Part shown: positions 1 to 13,255 of the stretch, in pieces
Numbering within the stretch: position 1 is the first letter of the stretch
How the letters are laid out: the number at the start of each line of letters is the position of its first letter
NCBI GenBank assembly: GCA_963969395.1
Contig: OZ017795.1
Location: forward strand, 41,707,063 to 41,771,062
Direction of reading: 5' to 3'
DNA length: 64,000 nt
Source: Pseudoscleropodium purum
Taxonomy: Eukaryota; Streptophyta; Bryopsida; Hypnales; Brachytheciaceae
Made by a program: the position numbers and the translations under genes
Notes under the pieces: generated by a model
What the model was told of the DNA's origin: nothing
Databases searched by the model: none
What the model saw: only the letters and a program-made list of their open reading frames with translations

Positions 1-458
1 TAATTTTAGAATTTTGAGGTTTATTTTTGTGTGTATTTTGGGGGATTTTGTCCTATTGCTTGGTTATTTGAGTTCCAAGTTGGTAATTTTGGTCATATTT
101 TATTGTTTGAGAAATACTTAGTTATGTGTTTTATCAAGGTTGCTAAAGTATGAGCTTTGAGCAACAAGCGATGAACGTTGAACAAGACCGTTTTAAGAAA
201 ATCTTTTGAAAAATTTAAAACTTTTCACCATAAGATGCCTAAATCTTCATTTAGGATAAACATTTATGGCTATAAATGAATTTAATGAAGATAAATGGGG
301 ATGAATGGGGATGAGTGAATTCAAATGAATTTTTGTAGTTGACTTTATTGGATGAAATACATTTGTTAGTCATTACATTGGATGATGAATGTCTATTCTA
401 GAGGATTAATAACTCAATTATTTCACATAAGGATTCATATCCAAGTACCTTAAATTAA
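1..458. other. AT-rich intergenic sequence
   Basis: No gene is visible. The stretch is AT-rich and ends in a TTAA (455-458) that borders the repeat element that follows. Confidence 0.5.
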
Positions 459-1379
459 CCTTTAAAGGACTTGCTTGCATTTTTTGGTTATATAGATTTT
501 TCGAACAAGTCATTGTGACCAAAAATTTGCATATTTTAGGCTAAAATTTTTAGGGAAGGTGCAGACAAGGAATATCTTTCATACGCAACAAATTTCATGA
601 CATTTGGAAATAGGAGTCAAAAGTTATAGCCTAACATGTTACTTTTTTTGTGACTGGGCAGTTTGGGCAGATTAGAAAAAATCACTTTTTTGAGAAACCA
701 AAATTTGAAATTGGTTCTCTAAATTTATGTATATAAGGAAAGCTTTGAATCAGTCCATTTTGATCAACAAGTCAAAAGTTATGAAGACTATTTGTTTGCA
801 AGTAGTTATAGATTCTCTACTCTAAAAAAAACCTTTGAAATCCTTTTTCTTGCCCAATTTTCAATATTTTTGAAAAAAATAAAATCCAATGATGCAAATT
901 GTTTATTACAACATTTCGGCCATTGGAATTGACATTTTTCAATTCCATATTTTAATTCTTAATAATTTAGTGTTTTGAATCCTTGTCTACTACTACTTAC
1001 TATTTTTTTCCTATGTGTTGTACAATTCCAAATGATCTGAAAATTTTCAAGCATGTGGACAACTTGTCTAGGAAAAAGAATCTAGAGAAGCGCCATAATT
1101 TTGGTCCTTTTTTCATAGAAAAGTGAGCTTGTGGAATGCAGCTGCCCGGCTTTTTGTAGGGCAAAAAAAATGATTTTAGTGAGTTTGAATGCATATATCT
1201 TGCAATGCAAGCATTGGATTTGTCTAAAATTTTTACCACATGTTTTGGATATTACATAGTACAAGATCCTACAGGTACATATGTCAAAAAAAGTTTTTTT
1301 TCAAAAATTTGGTACTTGTACAAAAAAATGGCAATTTTTGAACTTTTTTGGTGAAAACATAGTCATGAAATTTTAGGGG
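459..1379 (+). mobile_element. Non-autonomous element with TTAA flanks (copy 1)
   Basis: This 921-bp non-coding block is bounded by TTAA on both sides (455-458 and 1380-1383). Its ends are CCTTTAAAGG on the left and TTTTAGGGG on the right, degenerate versions of the CCCCTAAAG/CTTTAGGGG inverted ends of the copy at 36655-37579. The two copies align along their whole length, sharing for example the stretches about an increase in purine-rich AGGAGTCAAAAG and ACAAGGAATATCTTTCATAC. Lengths of 921 and 925 bp show one family. No transposase is encoded, so it would depend on enzymes in trans. The TTAA targets resemble piggyBac insertion, but TA targeting with a longer inverted end fits almost as well. 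Confidence 0.7.
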
Positions 1380-1383
1380 TTAA

Positions 1384-2785
1384 AAGTAAAAAAGGTTACT
1401 TGAAGACCCTCTATTTATTAATTTGGGAGTTTATTGAAATTGAAATTGAAATTTTAAAATTTCAAAATAATTCTTTTCAAAAAATTAAAATTAAAAAAAA
1501 ATAATAATAATTTTATATATATAATAAATTCAATAGATGGCTTTTCAAATTTGAGGAGCATTTTCTTGTTGCTAAAGGCACTTTCCTATATTAATTTGGA
1601 GAAAATTTATACTACTTTTTCAAAAAAGAATTCAAAATTTTTTTTTTCAATTTTTTTTCAAAAAAAATTAAATATATATTTTTTAACTAGGGCTCCTCGG
1701 ATTCCAAGGAACCCTTTCTTGCCAATGTTAACTACTAAGAGAAGCCTATTTAATTTCAAGGAGCCCTTTTTTGGTACTAGAAAAAGTTGTTTGAGGGGTA
1801 ACTATTTAAAGGTTTGAAGTTCTTTGCAAATGTCTCTTTGCACCAATTGAAGGCTTTTTAGAGCCAAAAGAAGGCTCCTTAGAGTTTGAAGAGCCTTGAA
1901 CTAAATAACTTTATTTTTCTTAAAACATTTTTTTTGAATTTTTTTTGAAAAAATTAAATTAAATTAAATTGCATTTCAAAAATTCTCTAAATTAATAGAG
2001 GGCAAGTGCCTTTGGTAGCAAGAAATTGATCTTTGGATCCAAAGAGTCATTTGCTAATTAAAAAAAAATTTAATTTGACAAAAAAAATTATTAAAAAAAA
2101 TTCTTTTGAAATTTCTTTTTTGTAAATGACAATTTAAATAACCCTCCAAATTAATAGAAAGAAGGTCTTTTGGCAACAAAAAATGTTTCTTCAAATTTGA
2201 TGAGCCATTTGCTACATAAAAAAAATATCTTTTTCTATTCATTGATTCTCATAGTATTTGGAATTATTTTTCAACTATTACAAAAAAGGAATGAATGACA
2301 TGGATGAAATTCATCTTGCTCGTCACCTCAATGGTAGTACTTTTTATATTGTGAGACAAACTAGGCTATCATTCTTGGCCCTAATTATAGCATTTGAGTG
2401 CTAAACAACTACCTTAAATTAAACTTTTTTTTAGCAATAAATTGATTTTTTGAATTTTTTTAGTAATTTATATTTTGGTAATTTTGACATTACTATTTTT
2501 AGTTTTGACATTACTATTTATGACTTTGACATGTCTATTTTTGGTAAAAAATAGTTTTAATGAGCATTCAAGTTTAAACACTCATTGCTCATTGCTTCCT
2601 ACTCACACTCTAGTGCCATTGTGTGTTTTATGAATGAATCCAATTGGATGAAGTAGCAGGAGTCAAGTAATGGAGTCAAGTAATGGATGGATGTTGAAGT
2701 TGTAGTTAAATTTGTTAAGAAGTTGAAGGTATTAGGTGGAAAATTTGTCTTGTTACGTGAATGGGGTTTCTTTGTTGGAAGTTTG
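1384..2785. other. AT-rich region with internal inverted and direct repeats
   Basis: No gene is visible. A segment at about 1532-1607 returns in inverted orientation at about 1979-2060 and again at about 2130-2225, in the same orientation as the second copy. Between them lie long A and T runs. This looks like a decayed repeat rather than coding sequence; the open frames here are short and of very low complexity. Confidence 0.4.
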
Positions 2786-4765
2786 TCAAGTCAAGTTTGG
2801 AGATGAATTCGCATGTTGGTAGTTGAAGTCAATACTAAGTTGGTAGGTAGAATTAGGTTGGTTGTCTCTCTCTGGCTTGCTACCTGTCAAGTTTGGGCTT
2901 CCCATGAGGTCTGTGTTTGCAATGAATTTCCACCCACTATCAAAGAAGTCCACTACATGTCTAAGCCAGTTGGAGCTAAGTATTTTCTTGTTTTTGGTTT
3001 GTATAAGTGTGTTTGCGAGTGATGGAATGTTTGTGTTCAAGTTGAAATGTTTGTATTTTTGTATGTATGTCTATATCTACATGTTTTGAGATGGAGTGAT
3101 TGGGCCAAGTTGGAAGTATATGGAAGTTAAATAGTTTGTGAGCAAATGGAGAAGATGGACTGATGCTTAGGAAGTTGTAGAGATTTACATTGATCTAGTT
3201 GGAATTTACAGAGTGTTGAGAATCAGGTTCCAATTAGGAAGAGAATGTGAAAGTTTAAGGAAAAAATTTGTAATGTTAGTTCTGAAAGGAGTGTGATGGA
3301 GAATAGTGTTGCAAAGAAGAATTTTAAGTGTAATGGTGATTTTATTCACCAATTTGGTTAATCAAAACAAAGTTATATACCAAATTGGTTGCTTATTGTG
3401 CATCTGATGGATGTGAATGTGATTGTGTTGATGAATTAGCAATTAAAGTGTGGGAATGTGTATTAAGTTAATTGTTCCAATTGCAAAATTAATTGAGTTA
3501 TGTGTATGTATCATTGTAGTCATGATGTTAGAGTGTCCAAATTGGAAATTAATTGTGTTAAGTAAGGTAGGAGGCTTGAACTCCATGTGGGCATTTTGAA
3601 TAGCCCCTATAAATGACATTGGAATGGATTAGAGGTGGTTCTTAAATTGACCTCCATAGTCATTGAAAAATTGAGAAAAAATATTATTCATTATTGTAAG
3701 AGCCAATTAGTCTCCATGCTTTTTTCATTTCTCTTCAGAAGTTGCAGTAAACACTTTATGAAAGACCTTGGATCATAAATAGGGACCTATGACACTTCTT
3801 ATTTGAAAATTCATAACTAAATGAGAAATAATGCAAAAATATGAAACAACTTGGATTAGATGACAATTCCTTTGGTCTTTTAAGGAAAATTTACTGAAAA
3901 ATATTTTGAGAAGTTTCACCTACTCAAAATTCAGCTCAAGTGCTTAAGTGGTTGACTTAAGAGCCTCCTACCTTAGAGTGTTGTTAAGTATTAGCAACTG
4001 TGTTTAAACCAAATTAGAATATAGAATGCTGAAATTTATATTACTTCAAATTGGAATTATTAAAGCCTGATTGTTGTTTGTAAACGAATTCCAAATTGTA
4101 TCTACAAGTTTGTGTATGATGTCTACCTAATAGTAGTGAAAATCAGGAATATGTAAGATGATCAATTGAGAGACCAAATTGTGAAAGAATTTAATTAAGT
4201 ATAGATAACTTTAAAGATATAAAAATTGGTTCCAAGTTGGTTAAAAAGAGTTGTAAGTTTTGTAAGTGTCAGAATTATGAGCAACTGAGTTGTATGATTG
4301 AAAATATAGAAATCAAATTGGAGAAGAAATATACTATGGTTCCAAAAGATAGAGACAAGGATCTAAAATGAAAATCAAAGCCGAATTTGATGTTCAAGAA
4401 CTTAATCAAGTTCTACTTAGTGCAAAACCAATTTGAAAGTTGAAAAGCTATAGTTGGCTCATAGCAAAGTTGTGATGATAGCTTCATTCAAATTCCAGAG
4501 TAATAGATTAAAAAATAAATAAAGAATAAAGAAGAATAAAATGGGAGAAATCTTAACCCTTGTCGCTATTAAAAGTGGAGTGCTAAATTTAATAATTAGA
4601 ATTATTGCGTGAAATTTACATTTTGTTTGTAGCATAAAGGAATACCTTTCTATTGTTTTTTTTATTGCAATGTCCTAATAGGAAATTAGTTGAAAATAAC
4701 TCTATTTAAAAGCCTCCTCAAACAAACTTTACCCTTTAGCTTGTTTATTCCAATTTGGAATATCT
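2786..4765. repeat. Array of CCAA-N-TTGG-like motifs
   Basis: A non-coding block in which CCAATTTGG, CCAAATTGG and one-mismatch forms recur, for example near 3352, 3379, 3538, 4051, 4174, 4317, 4430 and 4753, with CAAGTTTGG/CCAAGTTGG variants near 2790, 2890 and 3100. The motif is an inverted repeat, CCAA and TTGG around one A or T. Spacing is irregular, so this is not a simple tandem satellite. The pattern is like the larger GACAA-N-TTGTC block at 13.3-18.4 kb, with a different half-site. Such motif fields are known in subterminal regions of some plant DNA transposons, where transposon proteins bind them; that role is inferred here. Confidence 0.45.
3770..3975 (+). repeat. Dispersed repeat, copy also near 63.8 kb
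   Basis: This stretch aligns in the same orientation with 63740-63960 (shared themes: tolerance of ACTTGG(G)TTAGAT, TTACTGAAAA.TATTT and a CTCAAAA..CAGCTC tail) and in inverted orientation with about 38010-38160. It is a dispersed non-coding repeat family with at least three members in the window. Confidence 0.5.
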
Positions 4766-5469
4766 AACTTCTTTATAGAAGGCCAAAATCATGTGACACT
4801 TTTTGCATTCTATAGACATGTTACTTGTATTGAAGGTAGCACTATGTCTTTTTTATAATAAACATCACAAATTTTTTTAGTAATTGTGTATATAGAATTG
4901 GATTTGACAACACCACATACAAATGGTTCACATAAGGAGGACAATATGTGCATAAATGGATGTATTGATTAGATGTAGGAATAGTCACGTAGTTTGTAGT
5001 ACTTGGAGGTGACCTTTATTTCTTTGGACTTGGACTTCATTCCTTAAAAATGAACCTTCATTCATTGTAGGACATGAAAAAATATTGTGGATTCAAAAAT
5101 AGAAGTGTTATGCAAACAATAAAATGTACAATGATTACACATTATATTGGTCACCCTCTGTAAATACTGCACCTTTGACTTTTGTATAAAATCATCTCAT
5201 TTCATTTGAGTACACTTCACATACTTCATTAGTTTATATTGGATTTGACTATAGTACAAATACACTACCACATATTGGGAAATAAAATGCATCTATAGTC
5301 ACACAATTCCCTTAAAAGAGTTAGATAATTTGCATTTAGGTCACATAGCAAAACTATTCAATTTTTAGCTTGAACTAGTATCATATATATTGTTGTTTGC
5401 CTTGTCAAATAGGATGTTTGCACATTTTTAGAATACATTCGAGGTTTCAATTCCTTAAGATAGTTATCC
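4766..5469. other. AT-rich intergenic sequence
   Basis: No gene, RNA or clear repeat structure is visible. Confidence 0.4.
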
Positions 5470-5761
5470 CATTAGAAGATTTTTGGGGCCTCTAGATGCC
5501 TGCGAATTATCACAACCTGCGAATGCAGGAAATAGGTTCAACGCAACGATCTAACGTGGCCGAGCCCCTACCACGTCATTGACCAAATTTTTTAAATTTT
5601 TTTTTTTGCATTTGGAGACTAATTTTTATTTTTATTTTTATTTATTTATTTATTTATGAAAAAGAAAATTCTGATAGTAGGCCATTCTTCTTGTTGCAGA
5701 GAACAACTGCGGGGGAACAAGCCCGAAACAGGCTTCTGGACCCCCCAAAACTCTTCTAATG
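5470..5761 (+). mobile_element. MITE-like element A with CATTAGAAG inverted ends
   Basis: A 292-bp element starts with CATTAGAAGATTTTTGGGG and ends with the inverse, CCCCAAAACTCTTCTAATG. In the middle it has a short TTTA microsatellite (about 5622-5656). A second copy lies in opposite orientation at 6230-6999, and the two share the outer ends and the GC-richer inner segments (AACAACTGCGGGGGAACAAG here). No coding capacity and no convincing target-site duplication. Confidence 0.65.
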
Positions 5762-6114
5762 CATACACAATGCCATGGCCATTTTTTGGGCAATGAATAA
5801 TAGAAAATCTTGTTGTGTAGGACAAAAAAGCAACTATTTGTCCTCCAAATTTTGTGGGAAAAGTGAAGATCTTTACAATAGCTTAACTCCCAACAAGTGT
5901 TTTTTCTTTTTTTTAATCTAAAAAAGCACATGGTACCAAAACGGATGATTTCTACAAAGACCCCATGTGTCATTCAAGGATTAAGCTCATTTGTAGGTAC
6001 ACTTGCCTATTAAAAACTTGTGAGCCACCACATTCATTTGTCTTGCAATTTAGAATTTAAAAAGCTTAAATAATGAAGTAAAATTGTGACTTAGAAAGCA
6101 TTAGGAAGAAAGAA
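5762..6114. other. Spacer between the two MITE copies
   Basis: Non-coding AT-rich spacer. A reading frame crosses it on the minus strand but starts inside element A and shows no protein motif. Confidence 0.4.
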
Positions 6115-6229
6115 TATCCCCTAAAGTTCTTTGACTATGTTTTTACCAAAAACATTCCAAAACTGCCATTTCTAATATAAATACCAAATATTAGAAAATA
6201 AATTATTTTTGGACACATGTAATTATAGG

Positions 6230-6999
<770 letters not shown>

Positions 7000-7630
7000 A
7001 TCTTGTAGTACTTTGGTTTGAAAAAGATGTGGAAAAAATTTCAAAAATTTCTAGTGTGCAAATTGCAAGATATTAGCATTGGAATTGACAAAAATTCTTT
7101 TGGTGGCCTTGGAAAAAATGGGGTAGCTCCAATTCACAAGGTCAATAGGTCACATTTGTAAGAAAAAATGTCTTTGGATTCATTTTGCAAGACAAATTGG
7201 CTACATACTTGAAAAATTTCAAGTCATTTGGACTTATGTGTACAACATATAAAAAAAGTAAGAAATAGAGAATGAATAAAATTCTAAATTGTTAAGAATT
7301 TGTTATGGAATTCAAAAATGCTAATTCCAATAGTTGTAATGTTGTAATAAACAATCTACATCTATGCTTTTATTATTTTCCAAAAATATTGAAAATTGAG
7401 TTAAATAAACAATTTCCAAGTTTATTTAAAATAGAAAAACTTTAACTACCGACAAACTAAAATTCCTCATAACTTTCATTTCATTGATCATAATGGGATG
7501 ATCTAAAGTTTAACACACATACATAAATCTAGAAAAATAATTACAAATTTTAGTTTATGAAAAAAGTGATTTTTTCTTATTTGACTATACTTCCCAATCA
7601 GGGGAAAAAGCTACATCATACAATAATTTT

Positions 7631-8730
7631 CTAACCATGTAGTCAAAAGTTATGAAAATTGTTGGGCCTTAAAGAAAAACCTAGCTCCTATTTTGTGTGA
7701 AAATTTCAAAGTAAAAAGTAAAAATTTCATTCATAATGAGATGCTAAAATTGCTATGTTGCCAAAAAAATACAAATTAATTGGTCCTCTAGTGGTTAATA
7801 TACAACTATGAATTAATAAGTTTTCTAGTAAATAATAATGGAGACTTTGAGAGATTAGTGAAAAAATGATGAGAAAACTCTAGAGAAAAAATGGAAATTT
7901 TAATCGAAAAAGACTTTACGCAATATTAGCATGTTTAACAATAAATTAGTGTAGAATAAAACTAAAGATGACAATCAAACTATTAGTGGGGTTTAATTTA
8001 TGAAAATTAGGGTTATGAGCTCTCTCTTCTTTCTTACTTTTGGTGAAGGTTGTCTTGTTGAACAGGATTTTGTGTTTTTGCGTCTAATAGATGTCGCATG
8101 TTGTGTATGACAAGTGTTGAGTAAGCATGACAGATTCGTTGAGTAGAAATTTAGAGGTGTTTTTTTTACCCCGAGGTAAATAGATTTTGGCAATGTGGCT
8201 ACCCTATGCTTGGGTCAAATTTGTTGAAAAATAAAATAAAAATGAATGAATATGGCCTATGATGAAATTTTTAGAAATTCAAGCATGACATATTTGAAAA
8301 GTGTAGAAAATATTGATGAAAATAATTTGAATCTTAGAAAAAGATCCTTATGAAATGAAAAAATAAAAATAAAATAAAAATAAAAATGAAGGTAGGGCTC
8401 TTAGGGGCCATCCAAGTGAGGGGCTCCCAAATATTATGTAGAAGTAGCTGTAACTGTCAATAAAGCCTCCTTAATTGCACTAAAGCTCATGTCCTAAGAT
8501 AAAATTGGAAGATCCAACTACTACACATGTCTACATGACTATAAGGCTAGCTAAAGGTCCTTACCTATAAAGTGAACAAAATATTCTTTTTGCTCCATAA
8601 TGAATTTTTAGAAATTCTAAAAGTTACTAACGAAAGGGATTTTTGTGTAATATAAATGATTTCGAATTGGCTATGATGAACTTGAACTCAAGGTACAGTA
8701 GTCCGTAAGAGTGACATGGATAGGTTGGCA
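7631..8730. other. AT-rich intergenic sequence
   Basis: No gene is visible. A/T homopolymers and one degenerate AAATAAAAAT run near 8360 are the only features. Confidence 0.4.
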
Positions 8731-8975
8731 TAGGCAACTACAAGTCGAGGGGGTGACCGCTAGTTGAAGGGACAACCACGGGTCCACAAAATAAGTGACC
8801 GCAGGTTCCAAACAAGGGTGTGCAGGGAAAATTTAGGGATGAATGTAGGTCTGAAACCAGGGCAATTGCGAGTCTTGAGTAAAGGCGACTTCGGGTCTGA
8901 GCCAAGGCAACCGTGGGTCCTAAATGAGGGCAACTTTGGGTCTAAAATGAAGGCAACCATGGATGTGGAGGGCGA
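8731..8975 (+). repeat. GC-rich degenerate repeat array 1
   Basis: About ten units of 22-27 bp with a core such as GGGCAACCGTGGGTCCTAAA (variants GGCGACTTCGGGTCTGA, GGGCAACTTTGGGTCTAAA). It stands out by GC content from its surroundings. It lies downstream of the minus-strand hAT transposase remnant. The same core occurs in six other arrays in the window. A reading frame runs through the array but is a by-product of the repeat. Confidence 0.75.
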
Positions 8976-9471
8976 TCGTAGCTAATATTTATATGCTATA
9001 TAATAAACAAATAATAAGTTAATAACACATGATAACAATAATAAGCATAAGTCAATATTATTGTGCAATATAATATTTACTATGACAATTATAATGAGCT
9101 CAATAATAATAGGAACAATAACAATGATAATAATAATAATAATAATCATATTTATAATAGATAATATATATTGGCATTTTGGCATGAAGATGTCAATTGA
9201 CTTCTCAAATGAAATTCAAATTGAATTCTACTTAGACAACTTGGGTTTAGGCACACTACCCTAATGCTTTACAACATTAGATGGTTCAGAATCTTGAGAT
9301 CAAAAATTCCACACTTAGTCTAAATAGAATAGGGCTATGCATTTCTCACATTAACATCTCTAACGAGATGCTATCCTAAGCTCAACCCTAGGCTATTTGG
9401 CCAAAAACCATTCACCTCAAAATATAGAATAAAACCAATATTATTTGAATCCCTGAACTTCTATAATTGTA
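8976..9471. other. AT-rich spacer with trinucleotide runs
   Basis: Contains an ATA/AAT-rich low-complexity stretch, with a clear AAT run near 9126-9145. No gene is visible. Confidence 0.5.
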
Positions 9472-12400
9472 TTATTCAAGATAGTGAGTAATTGTCATTG
9501 TTTGACGCTTCATCAACATCACAGTCTGTGGGATCATCTGTCTCATATCCTTTGTGGATGTCTTCATTGGTTGCATTCTTGTCATCTTTTTTTGGTGTGG
9601 GTATGACAACACCGGACGTATCTCACATTCTACTGCAAAGTTCAGGTTTTGTGCTTCAATATCAACTTTGTTATCGATTTGAATTTGCACCAATCATTTT
9701 TGCCGCCGGTTTGTATCAGTAGTTCCATCAATGTTAGGTACTCTAGCATAACCATGTCCACACCTTCTTCTATTGCCTTGCCCAATGTTAGCAGTATTGT
9801 TGGTCTCTCCAATACAAAATGGTTGGACAACATTGTTCGGTTGTTTAGAATCTTGTTGGTTTTTCTCTTCTATTGTCAAGATACGATTATTTCCTTTCTT
9901 ATTGCATCTACACGCTGCTTCGATTGATGATTCTCTAGGAGCAGATAGACGAGATGTCAACAAAGGTTGAGTGGGTGGTGGAGCCGAGCCATAGTCTCCT
10001 TCATCTACAGTTCGCATTGGCCCCGAGTGAACTAACGACCTCAGGGAAGAAGGTGGTGATGTCAAGGGTGCCCTACCAACATTTGCAGGTGCTTTTTAAT
10101 TCACAGGCGTAGTACAATTTGAATTCAAAAGTCTGCCAATTGATACATCTGAATTGTACTCCCCCAATTCCGTGACTGGAGCCACTAGAATCAATACAAT
10201 AATACGCGCTAAAGGAATTGAATGTCCCACATCTTCATCTTCTTCAATGGGGGCTTTTTGTTCTTGCCTTTCACTATCCTTGGTAACGCATGTATTACTT
10301 CAAAGATTCCTTGATCCATTTGGATTTGAATATACTAGTATTAGAGATCTTGCAGGCTCTTCGGCTATTGGCACTAGAAATTTGGAATATTTGCACCTTC
10401 ATTGTTGGGGTTTGGAGTTTTTGCTTTTTTTTGAGGTAAATAGGCAATTGGATCTATATTCCACGCAAAGACATGAGGAGATGGAGGGTGCACCAGGTTT
10501 TCTTCTTTGCACTCAATGTCCTCCTTTGAGCATACGACCTCCTTTAAAGGAATGTCTTCCTTTGAGGAAATGATTTGCTCTGGGGGAATGACCTCTCCTT
10601 GAGGATTGACCTCAACATTTGTATGCCTAAACGTAGTTGGATAAGGATGTCTTGCAAGGCAAACTTTGTCTTGTTCACGGCGAATGAATGCAACCCATAG
10701 ATTTTCATCCAAACGTTCCCTAATTCAAAATAGTGTTATTATGCCTACGAGCATAGGTTGTTGCGTTGGAGTCTCCCGACCCTAAGAATAGTGGCTCTTC
10801 ATTTTCTTCGTCCCTTAAACCATCCACAAGGTACTTTTTATAGAAAAGTGCAAGATTTTGCCCACATTTCTCACGTTCAAGTTTGTTGTTTGTATAGATG
10901 TACACCAATGCTTCCGCCTTAGTTGAGGTTAGGTGATTTCACACTTTATTGTGTACAAACAAATACATGCTCCAGTTCCTCTCACATGATGACACTGAGC
11001 ATGTCAATGACAATACTTTCTTTGTTATTTTTGAAAGAGCATTACCACCCACTCGATTTCACCACTAATGAAGTAGTAGAATAGGATACATGGCAATATT
11101 GGGAGCCTCTACTAAGGGATCAAAAGGGCCTATCTTCTTGAAAAATTGAATCAATTTAGCCATCACTTCTCAAACATCTACCTTAAATGATCTACCTATA
11201 GCCCGTATGACTCAATTCAAGGCTCACTTGACTTCCCTGTCACTATGAAGGTCTTCTAGATCTTGCAAATATGGGTTCAGTAGTGCCCTTGCATAATGCA
11301 AGTTTGTGCACATCAATTTCCAACGAGCTTCAAAGTTTTTGTAGACTCTCTCGTAGTTATGGGATCTAGAAAATATGGCGGACTTGCGAGAAAATAGACG
11401 TGTTGTCAAAGGTTCTTCATTACTAACCAAGCATTAGGCATTAAGCTTTAGCCATCAAATATTCTAAGAGCAACAAGGGTTGGCTACATCAGGTGCTTGA
11501 AATTATCACATTCCCCCCAAAACACTTCTGAACAAATGTCCTCTCGCACATTCTGTGTTTGACGTGTAATATTTTGCTTGTTTTTTTTGGATGCCAAGGA
11601 TTGTTCAAAGGGCATATATTTGTCCTCACCCAATACGAGGTGCAATGCTTACTTGCACTCCACCAAATGGTCTATCATGAGGAAGTGAACTGCAAAGCAT
11701 GTAGGGCTAGGAAGTCTCAATGACTTCTTCGGTAAGTACTTCCAAAAAAGAGCCAAAGTAAGATGGTACTTCTTGATGAACACTACAACTTGTTTACATC
11801 TTCCCACCAAAAGCTTCACCCATGGATCCTTCCTCCAATCTTCTATAAGTAAGTCCAAGATGTGTGCAACACATCCTTACATATATATGTGAGGATACTT
11901 TTCTTTGAACCTTGCTAAGGTCCCTATCATTACTGAGGCATTGTTTGTACATAGTTGGACAACATTCTCAGGTCCAACGGCTTCAATGTATGTTGCCATC
12001 ACATTTGTCGTGTATGCAATGTCCTTCTCTCTAGAGTGTCAACTGATCCCAAAAAAAACATCACCGATAGGACAGATGAGCATTACGTTCAGCAACGAAC
12101 GAGTGTTGGTATCAAACCAACCATCCGAACAAATAGTTGCTCCATATTGACTAATAGAGGTCTTCGTATGCTCAGAGACCATGATCTTGACCGCATCCAA
12201 CTTCTTATCTATCATTTTTGTGTGTACTGCATTATAGGATTGCGGTTGGTAAACAAATCCAACTACTGATGTTTCCTTCATTGCTTTCAAAAAGGCTAGA
12301 TGACGCACAATGTTGAATGTAATGTTTGTCTCATAAAAAAAAGATGCTCACAATATGTCCAACTTTTGTCTAACCCCCACTTGTAATGCTTCATCCATAT

Positions 12401-12850
12401 TCCATTGACAAAAATTCAATGGCCCAATCCTCCTTTTCTCCACCGTTGATGGCGTGGAATCTACTGAATATGGATTAGTTTGCGTTGGTTGACTTGGTTT
12501 GGCTTCATTGGCAAGCACGACCACAGTAGGCTCTACAATGGACTTAGCAATAGTTAGAACATCAAGAATTGCCACTTCTAAATCATCCAAAAACATTTCT
12601 TTTGGAACAACACACCCACAATTCTTAAACTTATGCAATACCGCCTTCGGCATTCGTGGACAACACTTAGATGTGGATGAGCCACCATATCCAAAGTGAA
12701 TGAATGCCCTCTTCTACACGAACACTTTAATCCAATCGCAAAAAATGCATGATCTTGAATTTGCGCTTAATCCTTCGCCTACTTCCAAATGCAACCAATG
12801 GTCCCACTCCTTTGTAGCCCTTCTTGTATCATTTAGTGACACCCTCTTTT
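9472..12850 (-). pseudogene. Decayed hAT-family transposase (BED finger, DUF659, hAT dimerisation region)
   Basis: The minus strand carries pieces of one hAT transposase, read from right to left. A BED-like zinc finger lies at about 12640-12780 (CIFCDW, then HFGYGG and CCPRMPKA). A DUF659-type catalytic region spans 12039-12308 and includes GATICSDGW and LLNVMLICPIG. The hAT C-terminal dimerisation region is at about 10800-11010 (CERNWSMYLFVHNKV, then LVYIYTNNKL). A low-complexity tail reaches to 9472. Frameshifts and stops break the frame; in the dimerisation region a TGA replaces the expected Arg codon after VHNKV. An intact protein would cut and paste elements with 8-bp target duplications. 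GC-rich repeat arrays flank the gene on both sides. hAT is well supported; the exact subfamily is not. Confidence 0.8.
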
Positions 12851-13094
12851 GAACATTCTAGCCTGCCATATGGAGGATCTTCAATGCTCCTTACCCCAAA
12901 AAATACTTACCAATCGAAATGACCAATAGAAAGAAGTAATGACAAAGCCACTTGCCTCAAAGACTCTTTCAAAGCCCCTAAAGCAAGGTGGTTGCCTTTT
13001 GAAGACTTAAACGTATGCAAGAAGCCTCTTTTGAAGGTTCCAAACAAGAGTTCATCAACAAAGCGAGGTAAAGAACAAATTGTCACCCTCTAGC

Positions 13095-13255
13095 TTTATA
13101 GTCCAATCGCCCTCTAATCCAAGGTTGCCCCTTCAACAACAAGGGGCAATACATTGCGACTTTTGTCAACCTGATGTCACCCTAGGGGCAACCGCGGGTT
13201 GACGATGACTTCACATGGGGTGCTTGTTGCTCAAGGGGCAACTTCGGGTCTGTAG
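13095..13255. repeat. GC-rich degenerate repeat array 2
   Basis: Units such as GGGGCAACCGCGGGTTGAC and GGGGCAACTTCGGGTCTG (13182-13253) with inverted units to their left (AGGTTGCCCC). The array lies just upstream of the minus-strand hAT transposase remnant and matches array 1 on its downstream side. Confidence 0.65.

Noticed and set aside
8764..8985. An open frame with repetitive peptide
   Set aside because: It is a translation of the GC-rich repeat array 1; overlapping frames on the other strand are open as well.
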